Positions 56,621-64,000 of a stretch of 64,000 nt of DNA are shown here, one piece after another. How positions within the stretch are numbered: the first letter of the stretch is position 1; each line of letters opens with the position of its first letter. The notes below the pieces were generated by a model. It was not told the DNA's origin, did not search any database, and worked only from the letters and a program-made list of their open reading frames with translations. Source of the DNA: DAINPP01 sp963667315. Its GTDB lineage: Bacteria > Thermotogota > Thermotogae > MWEM01. The position numbers were made by a program, and so were the translations under genes. The DNA lies in NCBI GenBank assembly GCA_963667315.1, contig OY763325.1:3720001-3784000 (forward strand), given 5' to 3'.

Positions 56621-57538
56621 ATGAAAAGAGTTTTTGGTATCGTACCGTCAAGACGACTCGGCAGATCGCTGGGGGTCAGTCCCATTCCCTTAAGTACGTG
56701 TTCCTATTCCTGTGTGTACTGTCAGCTGGGTAGAACACGGAATATGCAAATGGAAAGAAAGGCGTTTTATTGTGTATCGGATATTATCGAACAGTTGAAA
56801 CCGTATAGAGATAAAAAAGAGCTATTCGATGTGGTGACGATTGTCGGGGAAGGGGAACCCACTTTATATTCAAAACTGGGTCATCTGATTGAAGCGCTCA
56901 AGGTCATCTTCAACAAAAAAGTAGTTTTGATAACGAACGCTTCACTGTTCTTCAAGGATGATGTGAAAAATGACGCCATGAAAGCAGATATCGTTATGCC
57001 ATCCCTGGATGCATGGGATGAGGAAAGTTTTAAAAAGATTAACAGACCCTTTGGACGTATTTCGTTTCATGAGATGTATGACGGTTTGAGAGATTTCAGA
57101 GATAAATACACCGGTGAGTTCTATCTTGAGACGATGTGTATTAACGGGATAACCGATGCAGGAGATGGCGGCGAAAGATTAGTTGAGAAAATTCAGAAGT
57201 TAGCACCGGATAAGGTTTTTGTGAATACGCCGGTAAGACCCCCTGCAGATTCATGGGTTCAAAGGTGTTCGGAAGAATTTATCGAAACCTTTAAAAGAAA
57301 CTTCCCAACTGAAGCGGATGTTGAGCTGACAGATATTGATATCAGGCTCTTTGACCGGAATAAATACGAGGCTATCGTTGATATCATCAAAAGACATCCG
57401 GTCGACAGGGATACCATCATCAGGATATGCAGCGTGAATCAGCTTGATTCGGATGAAATCCTGATGCGTATGGAGCAGGATGTTGCCATTGAGAAGATCG
57501 ATTATCTTAACAAGCATTTCTTCAGACAAAAAGTGTAA
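56621..57538 (+). CDS. Radical SAM protein
   Basis: 305 residues with the canonical cluster motif CSYSCVYC (C-x3-C-x2-C) at about residues 27-34, followed by the SAM-binding GEGEPTLYS. The opening FGIVPSRRLGRSLGVSPIP and the following cluster match a widespread family of small radical SAM proteins found in anaerobes. The C-terminal 70 residues form a winged-helix-like end. The reaction is unknown. Start taken at ATG 56621 behind GATAGG. Last gene of a three-gene operon. Confidence 0.85.
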   Translation: MKRVFGIVPSRRLGRSLGVSPIPLSTCSYSCVYCQLGRTRNMQMERKAFYCVSDIIEQLKPYRDKKELFDVVTIVGEGEPTLYSKLGHLIEALKVIFNKKVVLITNASLFFKDDVKNDAMKADIVMPSLDAWDEESFKKINRPFGRISFHEMYDGLRDFRDKYTGEFYLETMCINGITDAGDGGERLVEKIQKLAPDKVFVNTPVRPPADSWVQRCSEEFIETFKRNFPTEADVELTDIDIRLFDRNKYEAIVDIIKRHPVDRDTIIRICSVNQLDSDEILMRMEQDVAIEKIDYLNKHFFRQKV

Positions 57539-57550
57539 AGAAAAATACCA

Positions 57551-57584
57551 AAAAGACTTCCATTTATCATATGGAAGTCTTTTT
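57551..57584 (+). terminator. Terminator of the radical SAM operon
   Basis: Stem AAAAGACTTCCAT/ATGGAAGTCTTTT with a 7-nt loop and a T run. Confidence 0.85.
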
Positions 57585-57743
57585 TATTTGGTGTTAAAGA
57601 ACAGGTTTTCAATATAATTTTATATCAACTATAAAGTTACGAATATTGATGATATAGATGTCTGAAAAACTAATTTTTATATGAAAATTATGTTATTATC
57701 ATAATCAGTTTAACATCTTTTTCGCATCAATAGGAGGGATTCT

Positions 57744-60035
57744 ATGAAAATATCTGTAAAATTGATATCTGGATTTGCTGTTATCATTGCAATATTACTT
57801 GTCGTGTTGATGGTTTTGACTCTTTCAACGGGAAGTGTCTACGAACGTGGTGAAGAAGTTGCTTCACAGATAGAAAATTCTGCTGAAAAATTAGACTCTT
57901 TTAAAGAGTTCCAGAGTTTTGATGAAGATATTCAACGGCTTATACAGGCTGTTTTAAGCTTGGGATATGTCAGCAATATCGAGGATAGTGATGCGTTAAA
58001 AGCGGAATTTAATGAAGAAATAAATATGATCTATACACAGATTGGAGAAAATTCAGCGTATACAGAAGCATTAACTGAAATAGAAGAAGAAGTTATGAAT
58101 GTTTTCCAGAAGAAGGAAACGGAAATCAACGCAACAAAAGAAGTATCAGTGACCGAAAACCTTCAGAATGTACTGCATGAAGAGGGTAAAGGCTTAAATG
58201 ACAAAATAATGCAATTTCAGACGGTTGATGATCAAAAGGTACAAACGTTTCTGGAGCAGTTTGCGGCGATTAAAACACAGTTTGAGGGTTTGAGGAAGCC
58301 AACGGAGGAACAGAAGCAGCAAGTAGTGGATGCCTTTTCTCAATCATTGCTTGAAAGGCTTTCTTTGTTTGAAATAGAGCAGGTTTGGGATCCGGCGAAT
58401 CTTGGAATAACCGTAAAAGAATTTGCGGGTATGGAATCTCTTATTCGAAATATTCTCCTTCAGCCGGCGCAAGCAGCTGTGTTGTATGAAGAAATAAGCG
58501 GAATAGGAACAAAGATAAAAACGAATGTGGATTTTCAGGTAAAATTCGGTTCGTCAATTTATGATCCGGTATCAGCACAGTTGATTAGTCTTTCAATTGA
58601 TGATTATCTTGAAAAACTGAATGAAATTATTGTTTTATTTAATCGTAGAGAATCAATGATGTCGGAGGATGAAGCATATCAATCCAGAATAGAAGGTTTG
58701 AGAACACTTTATGAGAAATCAAGACAGACAGCTTTTGAATTGCTGATGAATAATGTTCTCGTTAAAACCAATAAATTACGAGATGAGATCGCTGAATCAC
58801 TCGATCAGCAGTATGTGACACTTGAAGACAGCTTTAAAGCCATTAAAACAAGCAATGAGAAGAGTCTTGAAACAACGCGGAATAACAACACGCAAATTCT
58901 TCTGCTGATTCTTTCCTCAATCGTTCTCAGTGTTATTATAGCCGTTATTGTATTCTTAAGTATACGCTTTGCCATCAAGCGACTGATGAATAAGGCAGAA
59001 GTGTTAAAAGACCTGGATTTGAGTCTCGATTTTTCAGAAGGATCGAAAAAGGATGAAATAGGTGTGATTGAGAATACTTTTTCAGACATCGTTCTCAGTA
59101 TGCGGCATACATTATCGGCATTTAAAGATGCAGTTGATGATGTGAAAGTCGTTACCGAGGAACTTGAAATGGTTTCGGAACAATCCGAAAAGATTTCTGA
59201 AGATTTGAAGATTCAAGCTGCTGAAACGGATGTTGAAGTCCATGACACGTCAGCTGCGATAGAAGAAGTCAGTTCCGGTATAGAAGAGGTTGCCGCCTCT
59301 GCGAGAAATGTGAGTGATATTTCTTCAAGTCTATTTGAAAAGACGAAGGAAACTTCCGAATCTGCGAAGGCGGGTCAGGTTGAATTGAACAAGGTGGCGA
59401 CGATCGTTTCTGAAGCTGAAACCCATGCGGAAGAGGCAACAGTGATCGTCAATGAGCTGCAGAAAAAGGCGAAGAATGTTGGTGAAATCGTCGAGGTCAT
59501 ATCCGGTATCTCCGAACAGACAAATCTTTTGGCTTTAAACGCTGCAATAGAAGCTGCAAGGGCGGGTGAAGCCGGAAAAGGATTTGCAGTGGTTGCGGAT
59601 GAGATACGAAAACTTGCTGAAGAAAGTAAGAAGGCGACACAGGATATTGAGACGATGTTGAAGGAGATCGGCAGCGGTGTTGTTGAGGTTGATTCCGCTT
59701 CAAGAAAGACGGTTGAGATCGTCAACGATATGAACAGTAATTCCAGATCCGCACTGGAACAATTTGAAATGATTTTGGACAACCTTTCCGTTGTAAATGA
59801 TTCTGTCAGAACGCTTAATGAAACATCTGAAATGCAAAGTGCGGCTGCCGATGAGATAGCCACTGCAATGGACCGTTCGGCACAATCAATGATCAAGGCT
59901 TCCGAAAAGGTTCAGAACATGGTCAAACAGGTGGAAGAACAGGGAAATTCAATTGAAAAACTGACGGAGACCGCTGAAAAACTCCTGCAGCTGGATGAAG
60001 TTATTGAAAGGGATATAGATAAATTCAAACTTTGA
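57744..60035 (+). CDS. Methyl-accepting chemotaxis protein
   Basis: A 763-residue chemoreceptor. First membrane helix at about 6-28, a large helical extracytoplasmic sensor (about 30-385), second helix near 388-410, a degenerate HAMP-like linker, then the cytoplasmic signalling domain. The hairpin tip EQTNLLALNAAIEAARAGEA (about 593-612) and AVVADEIRKLAEES bind CheA and CheW. The sensor is entirely alpha-helical and unusually long; its ligand is unknown. No CheR-tethering pentapeptide is seen at the C terminus. Monocistronic, with a perfect terminator. Confidence 0.95.
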   Translation: MKISVKLISGFAVIIAILLVVLMVLTLSTGSVYERGEEVASQIENSAEKLDSFKEFQSFDEDIQRLIQAVLSLGYVSNIEDSDALKAEFNEEINMIYTQIGENSAYTEALTEIEEEVMNVFQKKETEINATKEVSVTENLQNVLHEEGKGLNDKIMQFQTVDDQKVQTFLEQFAAIKTQFEGLRKPTEEQKQQVVDAFSQSLLERLSLFEIEQVWDPANLGITVKEFAGMESLIRNILLQPAQAAVLYEEISGIGTKIKTNVDFQVKFGSSIYDPVSAQLISLSIDDYLEKLNEIIVLFNRRESMMSEDEAYQSRIEGLRTLYEKSRQTAFELLMNNVLVKTNKLRDEIAESLDQQYVTLEDSFKAIKTSNEKSLETTRNNNTQILLLILSSIVLSVIIAVIVFLSIRFAIKRLMNKAEVLKDLDLSLDFSEGSKKDEIGVIENTFSDIVLSMRHTLSAFKDAVDDVKVVTEELEMVSEQSEKISEDLKIQAAETDVEVHDTSAAIEEVSSGIEEVAASARNVSDISSSLFEKTKETSESAKAGQVELNKVATIVSEAETHAEEATVIVNELQKKAKNVGEIVEVISGISEQTNLLALNAAIEAARAGEAGKGFAVVADEIRKLAEESKKATQDIETMLKEIGSGVVEVDSASRKTVEIVNDMNSNSRSALEQFEMILDNLSVVNDSVRTLNETSEMQSAAADEIATAMDRSAQSMIKASEKVQNMVKQVEEQGNSIEKLTETAEKLLQLDEVIERDIDKFKL

Positions 60036-60065
60036 TTCTGAGAAATGAAATAAAACACACACATC

Positions 60066-60099
60066 AAAAAAGGCCTCTTTATATAAAGAGGCCTTTTTT
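60066..60099 (+). terminator. Terminator of the chemoreceptor gene
   Basis: A perfect 15-bp stem AAAAAAGGCCTCTTT/AAAGAGGCCTTTTTT with loop ATAT and a T run. Confidence 0.9.
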
Positions 60100-60275
60100 C
60101 GAGGTTAATTAAAAGGTATAATCAACACGATGAAACCTTCTGATAAAAAGTCTCCTGTTATACCGTTATTGGAGGAGTTGAGTGATATTTAACAGGTATA
60201 ATAAATGATCAGAAAATGACTTTTTTATGATAAAATCATACTGTGAAAAAGACAATGCAGAGGGGAGAAATAAAT

Positions 60276-61649
60276 ATGCAGAATGTAGAAAAACTTCCGT
60301 TTTCCAAGAAAATTATTTATGCTTTAGGTCAATTGGGGTGGTCTCTTGCGAGTTTTGCCGTCGGAAATGCACTGGTTTATTTTTATTTGCCACCGGATAC
60401 CGGAGAAAAAACTTTTCCGGCTTTTTTTAATCAGGGGGCTATTTTGTTTGGGTTGACCTATATTGGTCTTGTATTTGCATTGGGAAGGTTGTTTGATGCT
60501 TTTACGGATCCTATGATAGCCGGATTGTCTGATAAAAGCCATTCCAAATTTGGTAGAAGAAGGAAATTTCTCGCCATCAGTGTTCTTCCGTTTAGTCTTT
60601 TATCCGTCCTTGCCTTTATTCCACCTGTTCAAGGATCCAGTATCTGGAATATCGTCTGGCTATTCTCAACCGTCATTACCTTTTACTGGTTTATGACAAT
60701 GTATGTGACGCCTTATTTTGCATGGCTTTCGGAACTCGGCCATAATTCAGATGAAAGACTGCTTCTCAGTACATTGATTTCAATCACATGGGCGATTGGT
60801 TTTGCCGTGGGATCTCAGATATACCTGTTTCAGTCGCTGTTTGAGAATGCCGGGTTTTCACCTGTTGCTTCATTTCAGATCACCGTCGCCATATTTGCCG
60901 GTGTTGGGTTTGTCTTCATGCTGCTGCCGATTCTTTTTATCGATGAGAAAAGATATTGTGTTCAGCATGTATCGAAAGAGGGAATATTTGAGGCGGTTGT
61001 TACGGCATTCAGGAATAAAAACTTTTTCAGATTTGTTGCCTCTGATTTGTCCTACTGGGTAGCATTGACCGGTATTTCCACCGGGTTGATCTATTATGTG
61101 ACCATCCTTTTAAAACAGCCGAAAGAAACGGCTTCTTTCCTTCAACTTGTAATGTTCGGTATTTCCTTCCTTTTCTATGTACCGGTAAATTTCCTTGCAA
61201 AGAAATTCGGAAAGAAAAAGATGCTGATTTTCGGTTTTATCATCTATACGTTAACCTTTGCATTTGTGTTTATTCTTGGAAATATTGCCTTCCTGACAGC
61301 TGAAATTCAGGGATATATTCTGGCATTTCTTGCAGCTGTTCCGCTTTCGATTTTTGGTATCCTTCCCAATGCTGTTATCGCTGATATTGCTGAAGCTGAT
61401 GGCATCAAAACGGGAAATTTCAAGGCGGGGATTTTCTTTGGTGCAAGGACATTTATGTCGAAAATGGGGCAGATGATTGCCGGAATCCTTTTTCCTTCCC
61501 TCCTGATCCTCGGGATGAGTAATGAAAATGATATCGGTGTTCGTCTGACTGCCGTTGCGGCAATCTGTTTTACTATCGTCGGTGGGTTGTTACTGATTCC
61601 ATACAAAGAGAAAGAGGTACTTGATACACTGGCGAAATCGGAAAAATAA
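60276..61649 (+). CDS. GPH-family (MelB-like) sugar:cation symporter
   Basis: A 457-residue major-facilitator transporter with about twelve helices. The stretch FDAFTDPMIAGLSDKSHSKF then GRRRKFL is the GPH (glycoside-pentoside-hexuronide) signature with the cation-site Asp, and PNAVIADIAEADGIKTG is the matching loop in the second half. The sugar is unknown, and no glycosidase is adjacent. Start at ATG 60276, preceded by GAGGGGAG; the upstream in-frame start lacks one. Confidence 0.88.
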   Translation: MQNVEKLPFSKKIIYALGQLGWSLASFAVGNALVYFYLPPDTGEKTFPAFFNQGAILFGLTYIGLVFALGRLFDAFTDPMIAGLSDKSHSKFGRRRKFLAISVLPFSLLSVLAFIPPVQGSSIWNIVWLFSTVITFYWFMTMYVTPYFAWLSELGHNSDERLLLSTLISITWAIGFAVGSQIYLFQSLFENAGFSPVASFQITVAIFAGVGFVFMLLPILFIDEKRYCVQHVSKEGIFEAVVTAFRNKNFFRFVASDLSYWVALTGISTGLIYYVTILLKQPKETASFLQLVMFGISFLFYVPVNFLAKKFGKKKMLIFGFIIYTLTFAFVFILGNIAFLTAEIQGYILAFLAAVPLSIFGILPNAVIADIAEADGIKTGNFKAGIFFGARTFMSKMGQMIAGILFPSLLILGMSNENDIGVRLTAVAAICFTIVGGLLLIPYKEKEVLDTLAKSEK

Positions 61650-61750
61650 AATCGAAGTTTCTATGATATAATCCCTATGAGTATTGGGAAAAATGGACAG
61701 TAATGTAATGCTAATCTGATGCCTGTTTTGCTGCTCATAGGAGGAAAAAA

Positions 61751-63076
61751 GTGTTTATATATTTAGCCATAGCGTTTGCCGCATTGAGTCTTTATCTCTT
61801 TTATAAGAATCGTAAACTCAAAGATGACCTCTTTGATATCGAAAGTGAAAAAGAAGAAGTTAAAAGGCTGATTTCTAAAGTCGATGAGCTCAATGTGAGA
61901 TACAACGAAGCGGAATTTGAGAATGAAAAATTATTCCATCTTGTTGAACAGTATGAGAATGTAACTCAGGCTGCTTCGCGGCTTATTGAGATGGCATCAC
62001 AATTTGATTCAGATACGGGTTTTATGAAAAAACTGCTTGAAGAAGCTGTTGAAATTATTCCTGAAGCAGAGTACGGCAGTGTCGTCATCGTAGATGGAGA
62101 TGAATGGCAATATGTTCATACAGTCGGGCATAATCTTGGCCTTCTTCAGAGATTGGATCTTAAAAAGCGTTACTTTCTCAATCCAAGAGATTCTGAAGAC
62201 ACGATGTATTTCGATTCCAATGTATTTGTTCTTGATGGGATTGAGGTACACAATTCCGGAATGCCGGAAGACATTTTCAGAGAGTATTATCAGGCAACTC
62301 TGAGAACCAATCAGACGGCTATTATGGAAATCGACATCGGGGATGACATTGCCGGAACGATTTCTATCGATACATCAAAAAAATCGAATGCCACCTTTTC
62401 GAATGAGTCTTTAAAAATGTTTGGCGCTTTGGGAAATATCGCAGCCACTTTCCTTGCTTTTCAGAGACTGGGTAAGATGCATGAGGAATTTCAGAAAGAA
62501 GTTATTCTGTCTATCATCAGAATGATGGAAATTCATGATGCGTATACCAGAGGTCATTCCGAAATGGTTGCCGATCTTTCTAAAAAGATAGCGATCAAGA
62601 TGGGATACGACAAAGAGCGCGTGAAAGAAACGTACTGGTCGGGGCTTGTTCATGATATCGGGAAAATCCTTGTACCTGAAGCGATCCTCAACAAGCCGTC
62701 AAGACTTTCGAATAACGAGTTTGATATCATCAAAAAACATCCGGGCTGGGGACATGAAGTATTGGCCCAGTCAAGATATCTGAGTTTAATATCGGTGAAT
62801 GTTAAGTACCATCATGAGCGGTTTGATGGAAATGGCTATCCTGAAGGCGTTTCGGGGGAAGATATACCGGAAGTCTCACGAATTCTTGCTGTTGCGGATA
62901 CATGGGATGCCATGACGCGAAACAGGTCTTACAGAAAGGCGTTGGATTATCAGACAGCTGTGAATGAATTAATCAAAAATAAAGGGAAGCAGTTTGATGG
63001 GAATGTTGTGGATGCCTTTATCGAGGTTCTGCAGGATGATAATAGATATAAAGATATAATATTGAAAGGCAGTTGA
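61751..63076 (+). CDS. GAF/HD-GYP signalling protein
   Basis: 441 residues. One N-terminal membrane helix (2-20), a coiled coil (25-75), a GAF-like domain (80-240), and an HD-GYP phosphodiesterase domain (250-435). The metal site is intact: HDAYTRGHSEMV, LVHDIGKILVPEAILNKP, and HHERFDGNGYPEG. It probably degrades cyclic di-GMP or a related dinucleotide. It starts with GTG behind AGGAGG and overlaps the response regulator gene, so the two are likely one pathway. Confidence 0.93.
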   Translation: MFIYLAIAFAALSLYLFYKNRKLKDDLFDIESEKEEVKRLISKVDELNVRYNEAEFENEKLFHLVEQYENVTQAASRLIEMASQFDSDTGFMKKLLEEAVEIIPEAEYGSVVIVDGDEWQYVHTVGHNLGLLQRLDLKKRYFLNPRDSEDTMYFDSNVFVLDGIEVHNSGMPEDIFREYYQATLRTNQTAIMEIDIGDDIAGTISIDTSKKSNATFSNESLKMFGALGNIAATFLAFQRLGKMHEEFQKEVILSIIRMMEIHDAYTRGHSEMVADLSKKIAIKMGYDKERVKETYWSGLVHDIGKILVPEAILNKPSRLSNNEFDIIKKHPGWGHEVLAQSRYLSLISVNVKYHHERFDGNGYPEGVSGEDIPEVSRILAVADTWDAMTRNRSYRKALDYQTAVNELIKNKGKQFDGNVVDAFIEVLQDDNRYKDIILKGS

Positions 63077-63081
63077 GAACA

Positions 63082-63762
63082 ATGTACAATATTTTGGTTG
63101 CTGATGATTCAGTTTTAATGAGGAGAAATCTGAAGAATATACTCAAGCAGGCCGGTTATAATATCGTTGGTGAAGCTTCCAACGGAAAAGAAGCTGTTGA
63201 ACTTTATCGGAAATTCAAACCCGATCTGGTTACGATGGATATCACTATGCCGGTTATGACGGGAATAGACGCTGTTAAGAATATTATAGATGAATTTCCC
63301 AAAGCCAACATCATCATGATCTCCGCGTTAGATCAGAAGCATATGGTTTTCAAAGCTCTTGAATGCGGGGCAAAACATTATATCGTCAAACCATTCAAAG
63401 TGTCTGCTGTTTTGAAGGCGATTGAGCATGTACTGAGTCCCGACAAGCCATCGGATAAGAATACTGCGAGAGAAGAACATAAAGAAACGGTTGCGTCAAA
63501 AACGAGCGCAGAACCTCTTGGAACGCCGTATCTCGTTTCAAATCGAGAAGGCGCCTTCTTTATACAGGTCTTCTCCACATTAAACAACAAACAATATCTT
63601 CAGCTTGAGGGGACGGTTCAGGGACTCCTTGCCATACCGGGTGTCAAGATATTCTTTGATCTCGCGGCCTGCGCTTATCCGGAGGAGATGAGTTTTGCAC
63701 TCAAACCCCTCATTGATAAGATCAGGAATTCCGGTGGAAAGGCCGATGTCATCGTTAAATAA
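63082..63762 (+). CDS. Response regulator with a C-terminal STAS-like domain
   Basis: 226 residues. Residues 1-118 are a receiver domain (NILVADDSVLMRRNL, phospho-Asp in LVTMDITMPVMTG, Lys in HYIVKPF). A 30-residue linker leads to a 75-residue end (IQVFSTLNNKQYLQLEGTVQ, VKIFFDLAACAYPEEMSF) that resembles a STAS/MinD-type anti-sigma-antagonist fold. It lacks a DNA-binding domain. TTG 63073 is also possible. It follows HD-GYP and is convergent with cheX, so it may link phosphorelay to chemotaxis or cyclic-dinucleotide turnover. Confidence 0.8.
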   Translation: MYNILVADDSVLMRRNLKNILKQAGYNIVGEASNGKEAVELYRKFKPDLVTMDITMPVMTGIDAVKNIIDEFPKANIIMISALDQKHMVFKALECGAKHYIVKPFKVSAVLKAIEHVLSPDKPSDKNTAREEHKETVASKTSAEPLGTPYLVSNREGAFFIQVFSTLNNKQYLQLEGTVQGLLAIPGVKIFFDLAACAYPEEMSFALKPLIDKIRNSGGKADVIVK

Positions 63763-63763
63763 A

Positions 63764-64000
63764 TTATTTTTCGATCACGCAGAGTTTTATCCTTCCGTAG
63801 TCTGTATCTATTGAATATGCGAATTTTGCTTTATCAGGATAATTCATATTACCGTTATCGCAATTGATAGAAATGGGGGAGCTTATCGCAAGAATGGCTT
63901 CCTCTTTTGCCGCTTCGCCGAGAGCATTTCCCGTAAAAATGTTGCAGGTTTCTGAGACACCATCCTGTATATCCTTCTCGTTTAACGTACTTTCATCTTC
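63764..64000 (-). CDS. cheX: CheX-like chemotaxis phosphatase, C-terminal part
   Basis: The minus-strand frame enters from the right edge and ends at TAA 63764-63766, one base from the stop of the response regulator gene. 78 residues are visible: DGVSETCNIFTGNALGEAAK with the E-x2-N catalytic motif of CheC/CheX/FliY phosphatases, ISSPISINCD, and IDTDYGRIKLCVIEK. CheX removes phosphate from CheY. The N terminus lies outside the window. Confidence 0.8.
   Translation of the reverse strand, partial: EDESTLNEKDIQDGVSETCNIFTGNALGEAAKEEAILAISSPISINCDNGNMNYPDKAKFAYSIDTDYGRIKLCVIEK

Overview
The window is about 40% G+C and comes from a bacterium with a Gram-negative-type exported proteome (several lipoproteins), chemotaxis and c-di-GMP-type signalling genes, and one complete 16S-23S-5S rRNA operon. 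The 16S 5' end, the fused shikimate kinase/dehydroquinate synthase, a TM1410-type glycoside hydrolase and CheX/HD-GYP signalling fit a mesophilic member of Thermotogota or a neighbouring, poorly cultured lineage. This placement is inference, because no alignment could be run.

Layout. 1-3 kb: the 3' end of topA, then a DsrE-like gene and a large lipoprotein gene on the minus strand. 3-10.3 kb: a plus-strand cluster of an ECF-sigma-like protein, a zinc-finger anti-sigma-like protein, a TPR-CHAT caspase-family protease and a RecB-nuclease/XPD-helicase fusion. This is the most interesting block in the window. 10.4-13.1 kb: aroF-pheA-tyrA. 13.2-29.7 kb: mostly accessory genes (GH114-like lipoprotein, Ntn hydrolase, serine hydrolase with a divergent PadR regulator, a diguanylate cyclase broken by an in-frame amber codon, a solute-binding protein, two acetyltransferases, a PHP hydrolase, an amidohydrolase, an ErcA-like dehydrogenase with a hybrid histidine kinase, an AEC transporter). 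29.7-32 kb: a secreted tandem-repeat protein behind a promoter with four 11-bp-phased direct repeats. Its terminator loop has been hit by a complete IS3-family (IS150-like) element with a 4-bp target duplication.

32-37.2 kb: a tightly overlapping minus-strand operon, ECF sigma - ygiQ - tdh - mrdA-like PBP2. 37.5-38.4 kb: a frameshifted ADP-ribosyltransferase-like gene. 38.5-44.4 kb: the rrn operon with no tRNA in its spacer. 44.8-48.7 kb: aroA-aroC-aroKB, the second half of the aromatic pathway. 48.7-48.9 kb: tRNA-Pro and tRNA-Met. 49-50 kb: a 35-codon small ORF behind a MerR-like promoter, divergent from exodeoxyribonuclease III. 50-53.9 kb: an ABC exporter, a GerW-like/TPR exported protein and a YjfB-like protein. 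54-57.5 kb: two radical-SAM enzymes flanking a tail-anchored protein. 57.7-64 kb: chemoreceptor, GPH-type sugar symporter, HD-GYP protein, response regulator and a partial CheX.

The first block reads as a proteolysis-controlled transcription module: the CHAT protease could release the sigma-like protein by cutting the zinc-finger partner, in the way type III-E CRISPR Csx29/Csx30/RpoE works, but without any CRISPR component here. That function is inferred from domains and gene order only.
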